A stretch of 14,224 bases of DNA from JAWOGN01 sp046496815 (GCA_046496815.1 JAWOGN010000054.1:1-14224); one strand, 5' to 3'; shown: positions 7,291-13,248, counted from the first letter of the stretch. Made by a program: numbers and translations. Notes: generated by a model from the sequence alone, not told the origin.

Positions 7291-8298
7291 TTACGGTTTG
7301 GGAATCCCGAGCGTTGCAGGGTTGACGGTGGCGGCTTTCAGTTCCCACAGGGTCCAGGCAAAATTCGATTCGAGCGCATCAAACACCTTTTTCGACTCAG
7401 CCCCGGTTTTTCCCGAGAGGAGGTAGTAATTTTCTTTCGCCCATTTTGTCACTTTTTCAGTCGCCATTGCTTTTTTGAACGCATCCACAAGGACCGCCTT
7501 GGCCTCTTCAGGGGCGTCGGCCGGCACCGCAAATCCAATGGCCTGGGAAATGGGCAGGTATTTGGAAAGTTCGGGATAGGCATCGAAAGCGGACGGGATG
7601 ATTCCCAAACCTTCGACTTCGAACGAATCCGGGATCAACATGCCCAGGGCTCTCAGTTTACCGCCGCGCAGCAGTTGCTGTTGCTCGGCCAGAGACGTCA
7701 CGACCACCGAAACTTCACCTGCCATGGCCGCGTTCTGGCTGGGCGCTGAGCCTTTGTAGGGAATAAAGTTGAAGTCGGCACCGGATCCGTTTTCCACCGC
7801 CAGCAGGTTCAGATGGTGAATGGAGCCGGCGCCGCTGGCTGCTGCTGTCACGCTGTTGGGGGTTGCCTTCGCAGCTTCGATGAGGTCCTTGAGTGACTGG
7901 TAGGGCGTGTCCGGGGTCACGGAGAGAACATCGGGCGATCCGCCCACAATAAAGGTATCCCAAACATCAAACTTCTTGTCCCAGCCACCCTGCACACCGG
8001 CGGTAACGTTGGACTCCGACAGCCCACACAGTGTGTAGCCATCGTGTTTTTGCTTGTACGCATACGCCATTCCCACCGAACCGGCAACGCCGCCGGTTTT
8101 GTTGATGACGTTCACGTTCACGCCCAAGAACTTGGACATTTCAGCATGAATAATTCGGTTGCAGACATCGGTCCCGCCGCCGGCACCCCAGACAACCACG
8201 CAGGTGATATTTCTGCTGGGAAATCCTTTTTCAGCGCCATACACGGCACCTGTGCTCGCCAGAAATAAAACAAAACCAACCAACAAAATTCTTTTCAT
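7291..8298 (-). CDS. tctC: TctC-family (Bug) periplasmic solute-binding protein of TTT transporter
   Basis: The 335-aa protein starts at ATG 8298 behind a strong AGGAGGAG site 6 nt upstream. The frame is open 11 codons further, but that would bury the ribosome-binding site. Residues 1-21 form a signal peptide (KR, then a hydrophobic run ending AVYG), with cleavage expected before AEK. The mature part has the Bug-family layout: VVVWGAGGGTDVCNRII, a VINKTGGVAGSVGMAYAY segment, FNFIPYKGSAPSQNAAMAGEV and RGGKLRALGML. It should capture the substrate in the periplasm and deliver it to TctAB. Bug proteins usually bind a carboxylate through backbone and water contacts, so the ligand cannot be read directly. 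The context suggests a polyhydroxy acid. The gene is separated from BKACE by 608 bp and may have its own promoter. Confidence 0.95.
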   Translation of the reverse strand: MKRILLVGFVLFLASTGAVYGAEKGFPSRNITCVVVWGAGGGTDVCNRIIHAEMSKFLGVNVNVINKTGGVAGSVGMAYAYKQKHDGYTLCGLSESNVTAGVQGGWDKKFDVWDTFIVGGSPDVLSVTPDTPYQSLKDLIEAAKATPNSVTAAASGAGSIHHLNLLAVENGSGADFNFIPYKGSAPSQNAAMAGEVSVVVTSLAEQQQLLRGGKLRALGMLIPDSFEVEGLGIIPSAFDAYPELSKYLPISQAIGFAVPADAPEEAKAVLVDAFKKAMATEKVTKWAKENYYLLSGKTGAESKKVFDALESNFAWTLWELKAATVNPATLGIPKP

Positions 8299-8562
8299 AG
8301 CAAACTCCTCCTTCTTAATGTGGATTAACATAACGGATCTTGCATGTGGACCCTAAGGGTCCGGCTACCATACATATGCCTTCTTGTTTGTCTGGATGTT
8401 TTAAAGTGAACCGGTGAACGTGCATGCATCTGTCTGACCTTCGGCGTTGTGTTTGATTTATCCCTCCTTTCTTTCGCTGTGTTCGTTTCAAGTTACCTCT
8501 CTTGGTGTCGCTTTTGTCGAGTTGTTTGGGAACGTTGAATGAATATGTTGCGTCATATTTTA
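8299..8562. other. tctC leader / intergenic segment
   Basis: This stretch lies between the tctC start and the inverted-repeat element. It contains the tctC ribosome-binding site, a 15-bp palindrome at 8348-8362 and a TGCATGCA palindrome at 8421-8428. On the minus strand an orphan AGGAGGG-like ribosome-binding site at about 8462-8469 has no start codon at a suitable distance. A 36-codon minus-strand frame (8315-8425) begins within TGCATGCA and stops 16 bp before tctC. It has only a weak AAGG site and I do not call it a gene. No convincing sigma-70 promoter with both boxes was found. Confidence 0.5.
8348..8362. promoter_or_regulatory. 15-bp perfect palindrome upstream of tctC
   Basis: GGACCCT and AGGGTCC flank a single A, forming a perfect dyad about 50 bp before the tctC ATG. 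The one-base centre is too tight for an RNA loop at full pairing, so a DNA-binding operator is at least as likely as a hairpin. No factor can be named. Confidence 0.4.
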
Positions 8563-8872
8563 AGCCGGCTGTATGAATTTAGCGCTTTGAAATCGTGGGT
8601 TGGGGGCCGTTGGGATCTCTTTGAGAAGGCTGCAAATGCTTCCCTCATTGCATGGAACGGCAGCAAGGCCCTAAAATTCATTCCGGGGCAGCCCCAGAGG
8701 AAAATCTCTTGCGCACCTGAGGTCTTCTCTGCCTGCACCGTGCCCCTTATTTCGGGTATGGGGGCGTTCTACGTGTCCCGATGTATCGGGATTGCAGCCT
8801 TCTCAAAGAGATCCCAACGGCCCCCTTTCCGATATTGGGGATTTTCAAAGCGCTAAATTCATACAGGCGGCT
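8563..8872. repeat. 310-bp element with long inverted-repeat arms (MITE-like or large stem-loop)
   Basis: The two arms are 8563-8635 and 8792-8872, in inverted orientation. The inner 34 bp (8602-8635 against 8792-8825) are perfectly complementary. The outer 30 bp (from 8563 and to 8872) match with one mismatch. The middle of each arm differs in sequence and by about 8 bp in length. The centre, 8636-8791, has no recognisable transposase or protein domain; it ends in a small hairpin with 7-bp arms (TCCCGAT/ATCGGGA, 8776-8791). No target-site duplication is evident. The structure suggests a non-autonomous mobile element or an intergenic stem-loop. It lies between BKACE and tctC, so any read-through transcript would carry a very long hairpin. 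Confidence 0.75.
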
Positions 8873-8904
8873 GAGGGGCGGGGATGAAATCCACCCGCCC
8901 CCTC
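8873..8904 (-). terminator. GC-rich hairpin directly after the BKACE stop
   Basis: On the minus strand the sequence after the BKACE stop codon forms a stem of GAGGGG-GCGGG against CCCCGCCCCTC, about 10 bp with one bulge, around a loop of about 10 nt. There is no T-run after it, so it is not a textbook intrinsic terminator. It could act as a partial terminator or as an RNA 3'-end stabiliser, separating gntR-BKACE from tctCBA. It abuts the outer end of the inverted-repeat element. Confidence 0.45.
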
Positions 8905-8906
8905 GG

Positions 8907-9752
8907 TTAACGCTTCTTTAAAGCCGGAATTCCAAAAATCTCACGTGCTCTTTGGGGATCAACCACTTTCCGTCCTGCGGATTCAGCGCTGCGGACAATC
9001 TCCTCGACCAATTCCGCATTGGATCGGGCGCGATCGCCCGTCGATAGAAACGGACCGTCTTCAAACCCCACCCGGATGCAACCTCCCCGTTCCAACGCAT
9101 ACAGAAAGCCTTTCGATCCACGGGCATGATGACGCGAAATAAACCAGATCGCGCCTTCAGGCAACTGGTCCAAGAATATGTCAAGGGTTTTTGGGGAATA
9201 GGGCAATGTATCCGGAATATCAAACACCAGGTTGTACACTTGGGTTCCTTCGAGCAGACCTTCCCCCTTAATTCTTGAGGCATTGTGGAACATGGAAAGG
9301 TCAAATACGATCAAAAAGGGTTTAATATTGCGCGCTTTGAGTGCTGCCGCGTAATATCGGATGTCCGACATCGGATTCAGGTAAACGCTACCGCCCATGT
9401 TGACGGACCCCAAATTGAGAGAACCCATTTCGATTCCAGGCACATTGATCGAAACGCTTCGTTCCTCCAATGTGTGGGCCGGCGTCCCTCCCGTGGATCC
9501 TTCGATGATCATCGAACATGCCGCATGAATTTCCTCGATTTGGTGCTGAAAGAGGGAGGTATCCGTCGTTTGTAGGCCCTCCCGATCACGAACATGCAGG
9601 TGCGCAATGGAAGCGCCCGCATTGCAGGCGCGAATGACTTCATCGGGCACATCTATTTTCATCGGGAAATCGCCTCTCTCCTTATCTCCGGGGTGGGGCG
9701 CTACACAGATGATCACTTCATCGGATTGTCTTTCATTCGCAAATTTGGACAT
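8907..9752 (-). CDS. Beta-keto acid cleavage enzyme (BKACE, DUF849 family)
   Basis: The 281-aa TIM-barrel enzyme belongs to the family that condenses a beta-keto acid with acetyl-CoA to give acetoacetate and a new acyl-CoA (founder: Kce, 3-keto-5-aminohexanoate cleavage enzyme). HLHVRD at 51-56 supplies the two zinc histidines H51 and H53. STGG (86-89), SLNLGSVNMGG (111-121) and RVGFED (227-232) supply the other conserved segments, with E231 as third metal ligand and R227/D232 as likely catalytic residues. The first loop reads APHPGD instead of the more usual APTGA-E, so the substrate pocket may differ. ATG 9752 with GGGGAG just upstream, 16 bp after gntR, is preferred over upstream in-frame ATGs that overlap gntR and lack a ribosome-binding site. 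Its tight link to gntR suggests it is a key step. The natural keto acid is unknown; other characterised members act on 3-oxoadipate, dehydrocarnitine and hydroxy-keto acids. Confidence 0.92.
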   Translation of the reverse strand: MSKFANERQSDEVIICVAPHPGDKERGDFPMKIDVPDEVIRACNAGASIAHLHVRDREGLQTTDTSLFQHQIEEIHAACSMIIEGSTGGTPAHTLEERSVSINVPGIEMGSLNLGSVNMGGSVYLNPMSDIRYYAAALKARNIKPFLIVFDLSMFHNASRIKGEGLLEGTQVYNLVFDIPDTLPYSPKTLDIFLDQLPEGAIWFISRHHARGSKGFLYALERGGCIRVGFEDGPFLSTGDRARSNAELVEEIVRSAESAGRKVVDPQRAREIFGIPALKKR

Positions 9753-9768
9753 AACGCTCCCCGCGTGC

Positions 9769-10449
9769 TCAAGGAGATCCATCGATTTGGTGGGCGTCAG
9801 AACCCTGCTTGAGCACTTCAAGGGATCTTCTGAGATGCAGACGCATGAGCATCTCAGCCTGTTCGGGATCCCGGTGGGTAATCGCTCGGATGATCGCCGA
9901 ATGCTCTTTGATTGTCTCACTCGGCGGCCGAACCAATCCTTCTTCGGCATCGAGTTGATAACTAAAGACGATGACGTTGTATGTCACCAAAATACTCCTC
10001 AGGAATTCCTTCGCACCCGTGTCGGTCACGAAGTTATGGAATTTTCTGTCTTCTTTTGCATAGTCCTTGAAATCCTCGATCTTCGAAACTCCCTCAAACC
10101 GTTTAAAAAAGCCCTTGAGTTTATGAATCCCCGCTTCACTGATTTGCTCACATGCGCGTCGCGCAGCAAGTCCTTCCAGGACTTCCCGCAGTTCGAAAAT
10201 GGATATCATTTCCTGTTGTGTGAACAGGCGGACAAAATATCCCCGTCGAGGGAGGGCTTTGATGAGTTTTTCATGTTCCAGGAACTTCAGCGCATTTACC
10301 AGGGGGGTGCGACTTATACCGAGGTCTGCAGCGACTTTCTCCTGGGGGATCTTCTCACCGGGCAAAAGCTCTCGATTGATGATCATGTCTTTTAGGACGT
10401 GATAGGCTTTGTAATCCAGGTTTTCGTATTCTGCGCCCAGGTTTTTCAT
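9769..10449 (-). CDS. GntR-family transcriptional regulator, FCD (FadR) subfamily
   Basis: The 226-aa regulator has an N-terminal winged helix-turn-helix at about residues 10-77, including LLPGEKIPQEKVAADLGISRTPL and the wing RRGYFVR. An all-helical FCD effector domain follows from about 83 to 215. The FCD metal site is visible as D134 and H138 in DRKFHNF, H183 in KEHSAII and H205 in RLHLRR; in this family it usually binds a carboxylate effector through a metal ion. It is the first gene of the catabolic run, 16 bp before BKACE. An inverted repeat 80-112 bp upstream of its ATG overlaps the predicted promoter, so autoregulated repression released by a pathway carboxylate is likely. The ATG at 10449 has only a weak ribosome-binding site (AAGG, 10 nt away). 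Family assignment is firm; the effector is unknown. Confidence 0.94.
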   Translation of the reverse strand: MKNLGAEYENLDYKAYHVLKDMIINRELLPGEKIPQEKVAADLGISRTPLVNALKFLEHEKLIKALPRRGYFVRLFTQQEMISIFELREVLEGLAARRACEQISEAGIHKLKGFFKRFEGVSKIEDFKDYAKEDRKFHNFVTDTGAKEFLRSILVTYNVIVFSYQLDAEEGLVRPPSETIKEHSAIIRAITHRDPEQAEMLMRLHLRRSLEVLKQGSDAHQIDGSP

Positions 10450-10529
10450 TGACCCGTTGCCTTACTTTTTAAAAACTCTCAAAAAAAGTCTGTGCAAAAA
10501 AAAGATTTCGGGTTCAGACAGCAAAATTC

Positions 10530-10561
10530 AGTATTGAATTCTGCATGCAATATTCAATACT
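10530..10561. promoter_or_regulatory. 32-bp near-perfect palindrome, probable GntR operator
   Basis: AGTATTGAAT (10530-10539) and its exact complement ATTCAATACT (10552-10561) share a centre with an inner palindrome TGCATGCA (10542-10549). Only two base pairs of the 32-bp dyad are mismatched. It covers the predicted -10 box of the gntR promoter and the region just downstream, the expected place for repression by the adjacent FCD-type GntR regulator. Binding is inference. Confidence 0.75.
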
Positions 10562-10583
10562 CTTTCTTTTTTTTGCTTGTCAA
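10554..10583 (-). promoter_or_regulatory. Predicted sigma-70 promoter of gntR-BKACE
   Basis: On the minus strand a consensus -35 box TTGACA (10578-10583) is followed after 18 bp by TATTGA (10554-10559), a weak -10. The -10 lies inside the palindromic operator. The strong -35, the position 105 bp before the gntR ATG and the operator overlap support the call; the poor -10 weakens it. Confidence 0.5.
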
Positions 10584-10618
10584 GCATTTTTTCCAGGATT
10601 TGTATGGCTTTTTTCCGT

Positions 10619-11461
10619 TCAGGGAAGGTGTCGGTCGACAAAAGCGCGTATGGCGGACGGGTATTCGGGAGTTAGGCTCGAGCTGCTGTGATCTGCGGCC
10701 TTTCCCACGAAAAGTTCCGCTCTGCCGGCAGGAAAGCTGTCTCTTAATCTCCAGGCATGAGGGAGGGGGAAGTTCCGGTCTCGCTCTCCGTGGATGATCA
10801 AGACGGGGATGTTGAGGTTGGGTGCCAACCGGACAGGGCTTACCTTATCCATCCTGAACCTGTAAAAGATATCCATCCAGAAGACGACCATGGGTCCGAA
10901 GATGATCCCGAAGAACGTGTTATAACTCCGATACAGGCTTCGCAGGGCCTCCTTCGTCCTTGCGTAGCAGCCTTCGAGGAAAAGGAGCGTTATCCGATCC
11001 GGATTCCGGTCGGCTGCAATGATGGCGCCTGCCGCCCCGGCCGAATGGCCGTAGAGCAAGACCGGCTCACCAATCCAATCCAGAACCGCCTCTATGTCTT
11101 CGGCGAAGCGGAATGCGTTCATAAACCGGTGGGGGGAGGAACCCCCGTGATCCCGCGCACTGTGCATGACCGTCGTGAATCCCATATCCGCAAAAACCCT
11201 GGCCCTCCGGACCATGCGATCCCGATTCCTGCTCCAGCCGTGAGCCAAAACGACAATACCCCTGGATGGATCTTTCGGGTCCACTCGCCAGACCTCCAGG
11301 GACCCGCCATCGGCGGTCGGAACGCGGGTGTCGAGGACGGATCCCCAATCCGGAGGATCGTCCACCGGCGCGCGGGGCACTTGATGAACGACATAGGTGA
11401 AAAAGAGGGTCAGTACCAGGTAGGCGAGAACAAGTCCGATGATTAAATGGATCCAGGTCAT
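10619..11461 (-). CDS. Membrane-anchored alpha/beta-hydrolase (esterase/lipase-like serine hydrolase)
   Basis: The 280-aa protein has an N-terminal hydrophobic anchor at about residues 5-24, then an alpha/beta-hydrolase fold. LAHGWSRNRD at 72-81 is the oxyanion-loop motif. YGHSAGAAG places the nucleophile at S140, HGERDRN the acid at D228, and AADHSSS the base at H258, so the full catalytic triad is present. Related proteins are annotated as hydrolases of the YqkD/DUF-type alpha/beta group with unknown natural substrates. The short anchor suggests a membrane-associated enzyme, with the catalytic domain on either side. It lies upstream of gntR on the same strand, with a 157-bp gap containing the gntR promoter and its own strong promoter, so it is probably not part of the catabolic operon. 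Substrate unknown. Confidence 0.88.
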   Translation of the reverse strand: MTWIHLIIGLVLAYLVLTLFFTYVVHQVPRAPVDDPPDWGSVLDTRVPTADGGSLEVWRVDPKDPSRGIVVLAHGWSRNRDRMVRRARVFADMGFTTVMHSARDHGGSSPHRFMNAFRFAEDIEAVLDWIGEPVLLYGHSAGAAGAIIAADRNPDRITLLFLEGCYARTKEALRSLYRSYNTFFGIIFGPMVVFWMDIFYRFRMDKVSPVRLAPNLNIPVLIIHGERDRNFPLPHAWRLRDSFPAGRAELFVGKAADHSSSSLTPEYPSAIRAFVDRHLP

Positions 11462-11539
11462 TTATCTGCAAGTGTTCCTCTCAAATGAAACATAGACTTT
11501 CGGTGAACCGGCGCAAAGGCTTTGTTTCAAATGTATGGC

Positions 11540-11568
11540 TTTATAGACAAAGCAAAGGGCGGTGTCAA
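11540..11568 (-). promoter_or_regulatory. Strong sigma-70-like promoter for the alpha/beta-hydrolase gene
   Basis: On the minus strand TTGACA (11563-11568) and TATAAA (11540-11545) are separated by exactly 17 bp, close to consensus. It lies about 80 bp before the hydrolase ATG. An inverted repeat GCTTTGT/ACAAAGC (11519-11525 and 11547-11553) starts within the spacer and spans the -10 and start region, so it might be an operator. Confidence 0.7.
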
Positions 11569-11619
11569 TTCAACGAATGCGGGGCACTGCACGGAGTTGC
11601 TTTTTGGCGCATTTTGTTC

Positions 11620-11648
11620 TTGAAATTTTGATTATTTTAGTCTAAATA
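11620..11648 (+). promoter_or_regulatory. Possible promoter for the HNH endonuclease gene
   Basis: TTGAAA (11620-11625) and TAAATA (11643-11648) are separated by 17 bp in an AT-rich stretch about 80 bp before the HNH start. The -35 is good and the -10 only fair. It is divergent from the hydrolase promoter. Confidence 0.4.
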
Positions 11649-11729
11649 CTGCGAAAACTAATCGAAAGAACTTGAAGAACCAGTTAAAAAACAACTAAGC
11701 TTTATTTAAATTCAATGGGTATGGATTAG

Positions 11730-12254
11730 ATGGAACAAGTCTTACTTCTCAATATCACGTATGAACCACTAAAAATCATCAACTGGAAACGGGCAATCAG
11801 CTTGTTCCTGCTCGGCAAGGTGGAGGTCCTTGAGGAGTACAGCCGGGAAATCCACTCCGTGAGCTTTGCAATAAAATTGCCTTCCGTCGTTCGGTTGTTG
11901 AAGATGGTAAAACGGCCGAATTCTCCGGTAAAATTCTCGAGGCAGAATATTTATGCGAGAGACAAATACCGTTGCCAATACTGTGGGATGCGATTCCCCT
12001 CCGAAGAGTTCACCTACGACCACATCATCCCCAAATCCAGGGGAGGAAAGACCGAATGGACCAACATCGTCACCTGCTGCATGTCGTGTAACCGGAAAAA
12101 GGGGGGACGCACCCCCAAAGAGGCAGACATGACACTGGTGCGAAAACCGTCATGTCCCACATGGCTGCCGGCGCTGAAGATTACCATCGGTTACAGAGAA
12201 GTACCACAGTCCTGGCGGGATTATCTGTACTGGAATGTGGAATTGATCGAGTAA
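11730..12254 (+). CDS. HNH endonuclease family protein
   Basis: The 174-aa protein carries an HNH nuclease fold in its second half. CQYCG at 82-86 gives the first zinc cysteine pair. YDHIIPKSRGG at 96-106 contains the catalytic DH (D97, H98). NIVTCCMSCNRKKGGRTP at 112-129 contains the second cysteine pair (C117, C120) and N121. The N-terminal segment (LLLNITYEPLKIINWKRAISLFLLGKVEVL, given here by position 5-34 and recognised as a block) is the usual companion of this HNH subtype, which is common as a lone housekeeping-type gene. It is not linked to a restriction, toxin or phage module here. It is the only plus-strand gene and converges on the HIT gene, 18 bp away. The biological role of this subfamily is not known to me. 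Confidence 0.9.
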   Translation: MEQVLLLNITYEPLKIINWKRAISLFLLGKVEVLEEYSREIHSVSFAIKLPSVVRLLKMVKRPNSPVKFSRQNIYARDKYRCQYCGMRFPSEEFTYDHIIPKSRGGKTEWTNIVTCCMSCNRKKGGRTPKEADMTLVRKPSCPTWLPALKITIGYREVPQSWRDYLYWNVELIE

Positions 12255-12272
12255 ACTACCTCGTCTTCATCT

Positions 12273-12692
12273 TCATTTGATTGCAGCGGCGATTTTTTCC
12301 GCGGTCCGCTTGACGGCGTCCATGTCGCCCGCTTTCATTTCCCAAGTGGACACGGGAAGCTCGGGACCCCCGGGGACACGGGGAATCAGGTGAAGATGGT
12401 AATGCATGACGACCTGGTTAACGCCCCGCCCGTTCAATTGCAGGCATACAACCCCCTGCGGGTTGAGTGCATCCTTCATGGCCTGGATGATTTTCTTGGC
12501 CGCCAATTGGACTGCGGTAAGATCTTCACCGGAGATTTCCCAGAGGTCCCTCGCATGCCGTTTGGGAATCACGAGGGTGTGGCCTTCAGAGATGGGGTTG
12601 ATGTCTTCGAAGGCAAAAACGCCGTCATCCTCATAAACCTTGAAGCTCGGGATTTCTCCCTTGATGATTTTGCAGAAAATACAGTCATTCAT
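12273..12692 (-). CDS. HIT-family nucleotide hydrolase (Hint-like)
   Basis: The 139-aa protein has the full histidine-triad motif HYHLHLIPR with H97, H99 and H101, preceded by NGRGVNQVV, a Hint-type nucleotide-binding segment. The N-terminus CIFCKI (C4, C7) with H46 and H97 matches the zinc site of many bacterial Hint proteins. Such enzymes hydrolyse AMP-lysine, AMP-NH2 or dinucleoside polyphosphates in the cytoplasm. The ATG at 12692 follows an AGGGGAG site. It is 35 bp after the small gene 12728-13030, so the two are likely cotranscribed. The family is certain; the physiological substrate is not. Confidence 0.95.
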   Translation of the reverse strand: MNDCIFCKIIKGEIPSFKVYEDDGVFAFEDINPISEGHTLVIPKRHARDLWEISGEDLTAVQLAAKKIIQAMKDALNPQGVVCLQLNGRGVNQVVMHYHLHLIPRVPGGPELPVSTWEMKAGDMDAVKRTAEKIAAAIK

Positions 12693-12727
12693 TTTTCTCC
12701 CCTTTCATGCCGGATTCGATGATCAGA

Positions 12728-13030
12728 TCAACCCAGTTGATCCTTCTGAATACGTTGGATATGCGACTTGGTTTTTTCAGACGGTTTTGACGCTTTTTTG
12801 ATATTCAGCGCTCGCATCACATCCCAGGTGGCGTCCTCGAACAGTACCGGCACCTGAATGATATAGTCGGGATGTTGACAACACCCCGGCGCGAAATAAT
12901 GTCCGGGCCGCCGCCCCTCCTTGAGGTTTTTCCTGAGGTCAGAGAATTCCTTTTCGGAAACCACCATGCCCACCTGTCCGGTGAGGGATGTGACCAGGTC
13001 ACCCGGCTCAAACATCCTTTTTCGCTCCAT
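12728..13030 (-). CDS. Small conserved-type protein with SH3/KOW-like N-terminus, function unknown
   Basis: This is a 100-aa protein I do not recognise by name. The N-terminal FEPGDLVTSLTGQVGMVVSE (residues 7-26) resembles small beta-barrel (SH3/KOW-like) segments. The middle has a Cys/His group, H44, C50, C51 and H53 in APGCCQHPDY, that could bind metal, followed by IIQVPVLFEDATWDVMRALNIKK. The tail after residue 79 is charged. There is no signal peptide or membrane segment. AGAGGA lies just before the ATG at 13030; an in-frame ATG at codon 6 is an alternative start. It is probably cotranscribed with the HIT gene. The coherent ribosome-binding site, spacing and composition support a real gene, but no function can be assigned. 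Confidence 0.7.
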   Translation of the reverse strand: MERKRMFEPGDLVTSLTGQVGMVVSEKEFSDLRKNLKEGRRPGHYFAPGCCQHPDYIIQVPVLFEDATWDVMRALNIKKASKPSEKTKSHIQRIQKDQLG

Positions 13031-13052
13031 ACTTCCTCTTCCTAAATTGGAC

Positions 13053-13080
13053 GGTTCTAGGTTCAGGGTTCCAGGTTCAA
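13053..13080. repeat. Tandem heptamer array, four copies of GGTTCNR
   Basis: Four adjacent 7-bp units start at 13053, 13060, 13067 and 13074. Each begins GGTTC and varies only in the last two bases. The pattern is telomere-like in look but lies inside a chromosome-type gene context. It is one half of an inverted pair with 13221-13248. Confidence 0.75.
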
Positions 13081-13139
13081 AGGGAATGGTAGAATAATCC
13101 TGTTACCCTGATTGACGCTGCTTGATGACTGACTCAGCT

Positions 13140-13175
13140 GAAGCATCTTCACCCACTGGGTGAAACTGTATGCTT
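13140..13175. repeat. Hairpin between the heptamer arrays
   Basis: TTCACCCA (13148-13155) and TGGGTGAA (13157-13164) form an 8-bp dyad around one base, extended by GAAGCAT against ATGCTTT outside. A second hairpin, TTAGGA/TCCTAA, follows at 13182-13198. Neither is followed by a T-run long enough for a standard terminator. Confidence 0.55.
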
Positions 13176-13220
13176 TCACTTTTAGGATATTTTCCTAATG
13201 ATGAAGGTCAGTTAGGTTGT

Positions 13221-13248
13221 TTCAACCCTGAACCCTGAACGCTGAACC
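13221..13248. repeat. Tandem heptamer array in opposite orientation, four copies
   Basis: Four 7-bp units start at 13221, 13228, 13235 and 13242. On the minus strand three read NGTTCAG and the last is diverged (GGTTGAA), the same heptamer as at 13053-13080 but inverted. The two arrays can pair in RNA and enclose 140 bp with two hairpins. Confidence 0.75.

Noticed and set aside
8315..8425. 36-codon minus-strand frame just before tctC, as a possible leader peptide
   Set aside because: It has a weak ribosome-binding site, no runs of regulatory codons and no attenuator structure that I can pair with it.
8539..8856. Plus-strand 105-codon and minus-strand 61-codon frames inside the inverted-repeat element
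   Set aside because: Both are made largely of the two repeat arms and show repeated peptide segments from the inverted sequence, without any transposase-like motif.
9607..10395. Long plus-strand open frame (262 codons)
   Set aside because: It is antisense to the GntR regulator and the start of BKACE, which both have clear family motifs. It has no credible ribosome-binding site or domain.
10488..10519. GTCTG/CAGAC stem followed by seven T on the minus strand in the gntR leader, a possible attenuator
   Set aside because: It has only 5 bp of stem and a 22-nt loop, too weak to call.
10572..10592. TGCTTG-T-CAAGCA followed by a T-run on the plus strand, resembling a terminator
   Set aside because: The one-base loop leaves only a short usable stem, no plus-strand gene ends nearby, and the sequence is better explained as the -35 region of the gntR promoter.
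10757..11446. Long plus-strand open frame (229 codons)
   Set aside because: It lies entirely antisense to the alpha/beta-hydrolase, whose catalytic motifs are intact, and its product has no domain-like pattern. It is a codon-bias shadow.
11730..12254. HNH protein as part of a defence, restriction or mobile system
   Set aside because: There is no methyltransferase, toxin partner, phage gene or transposase nearby, and this HNH subtype commonly stands alone.
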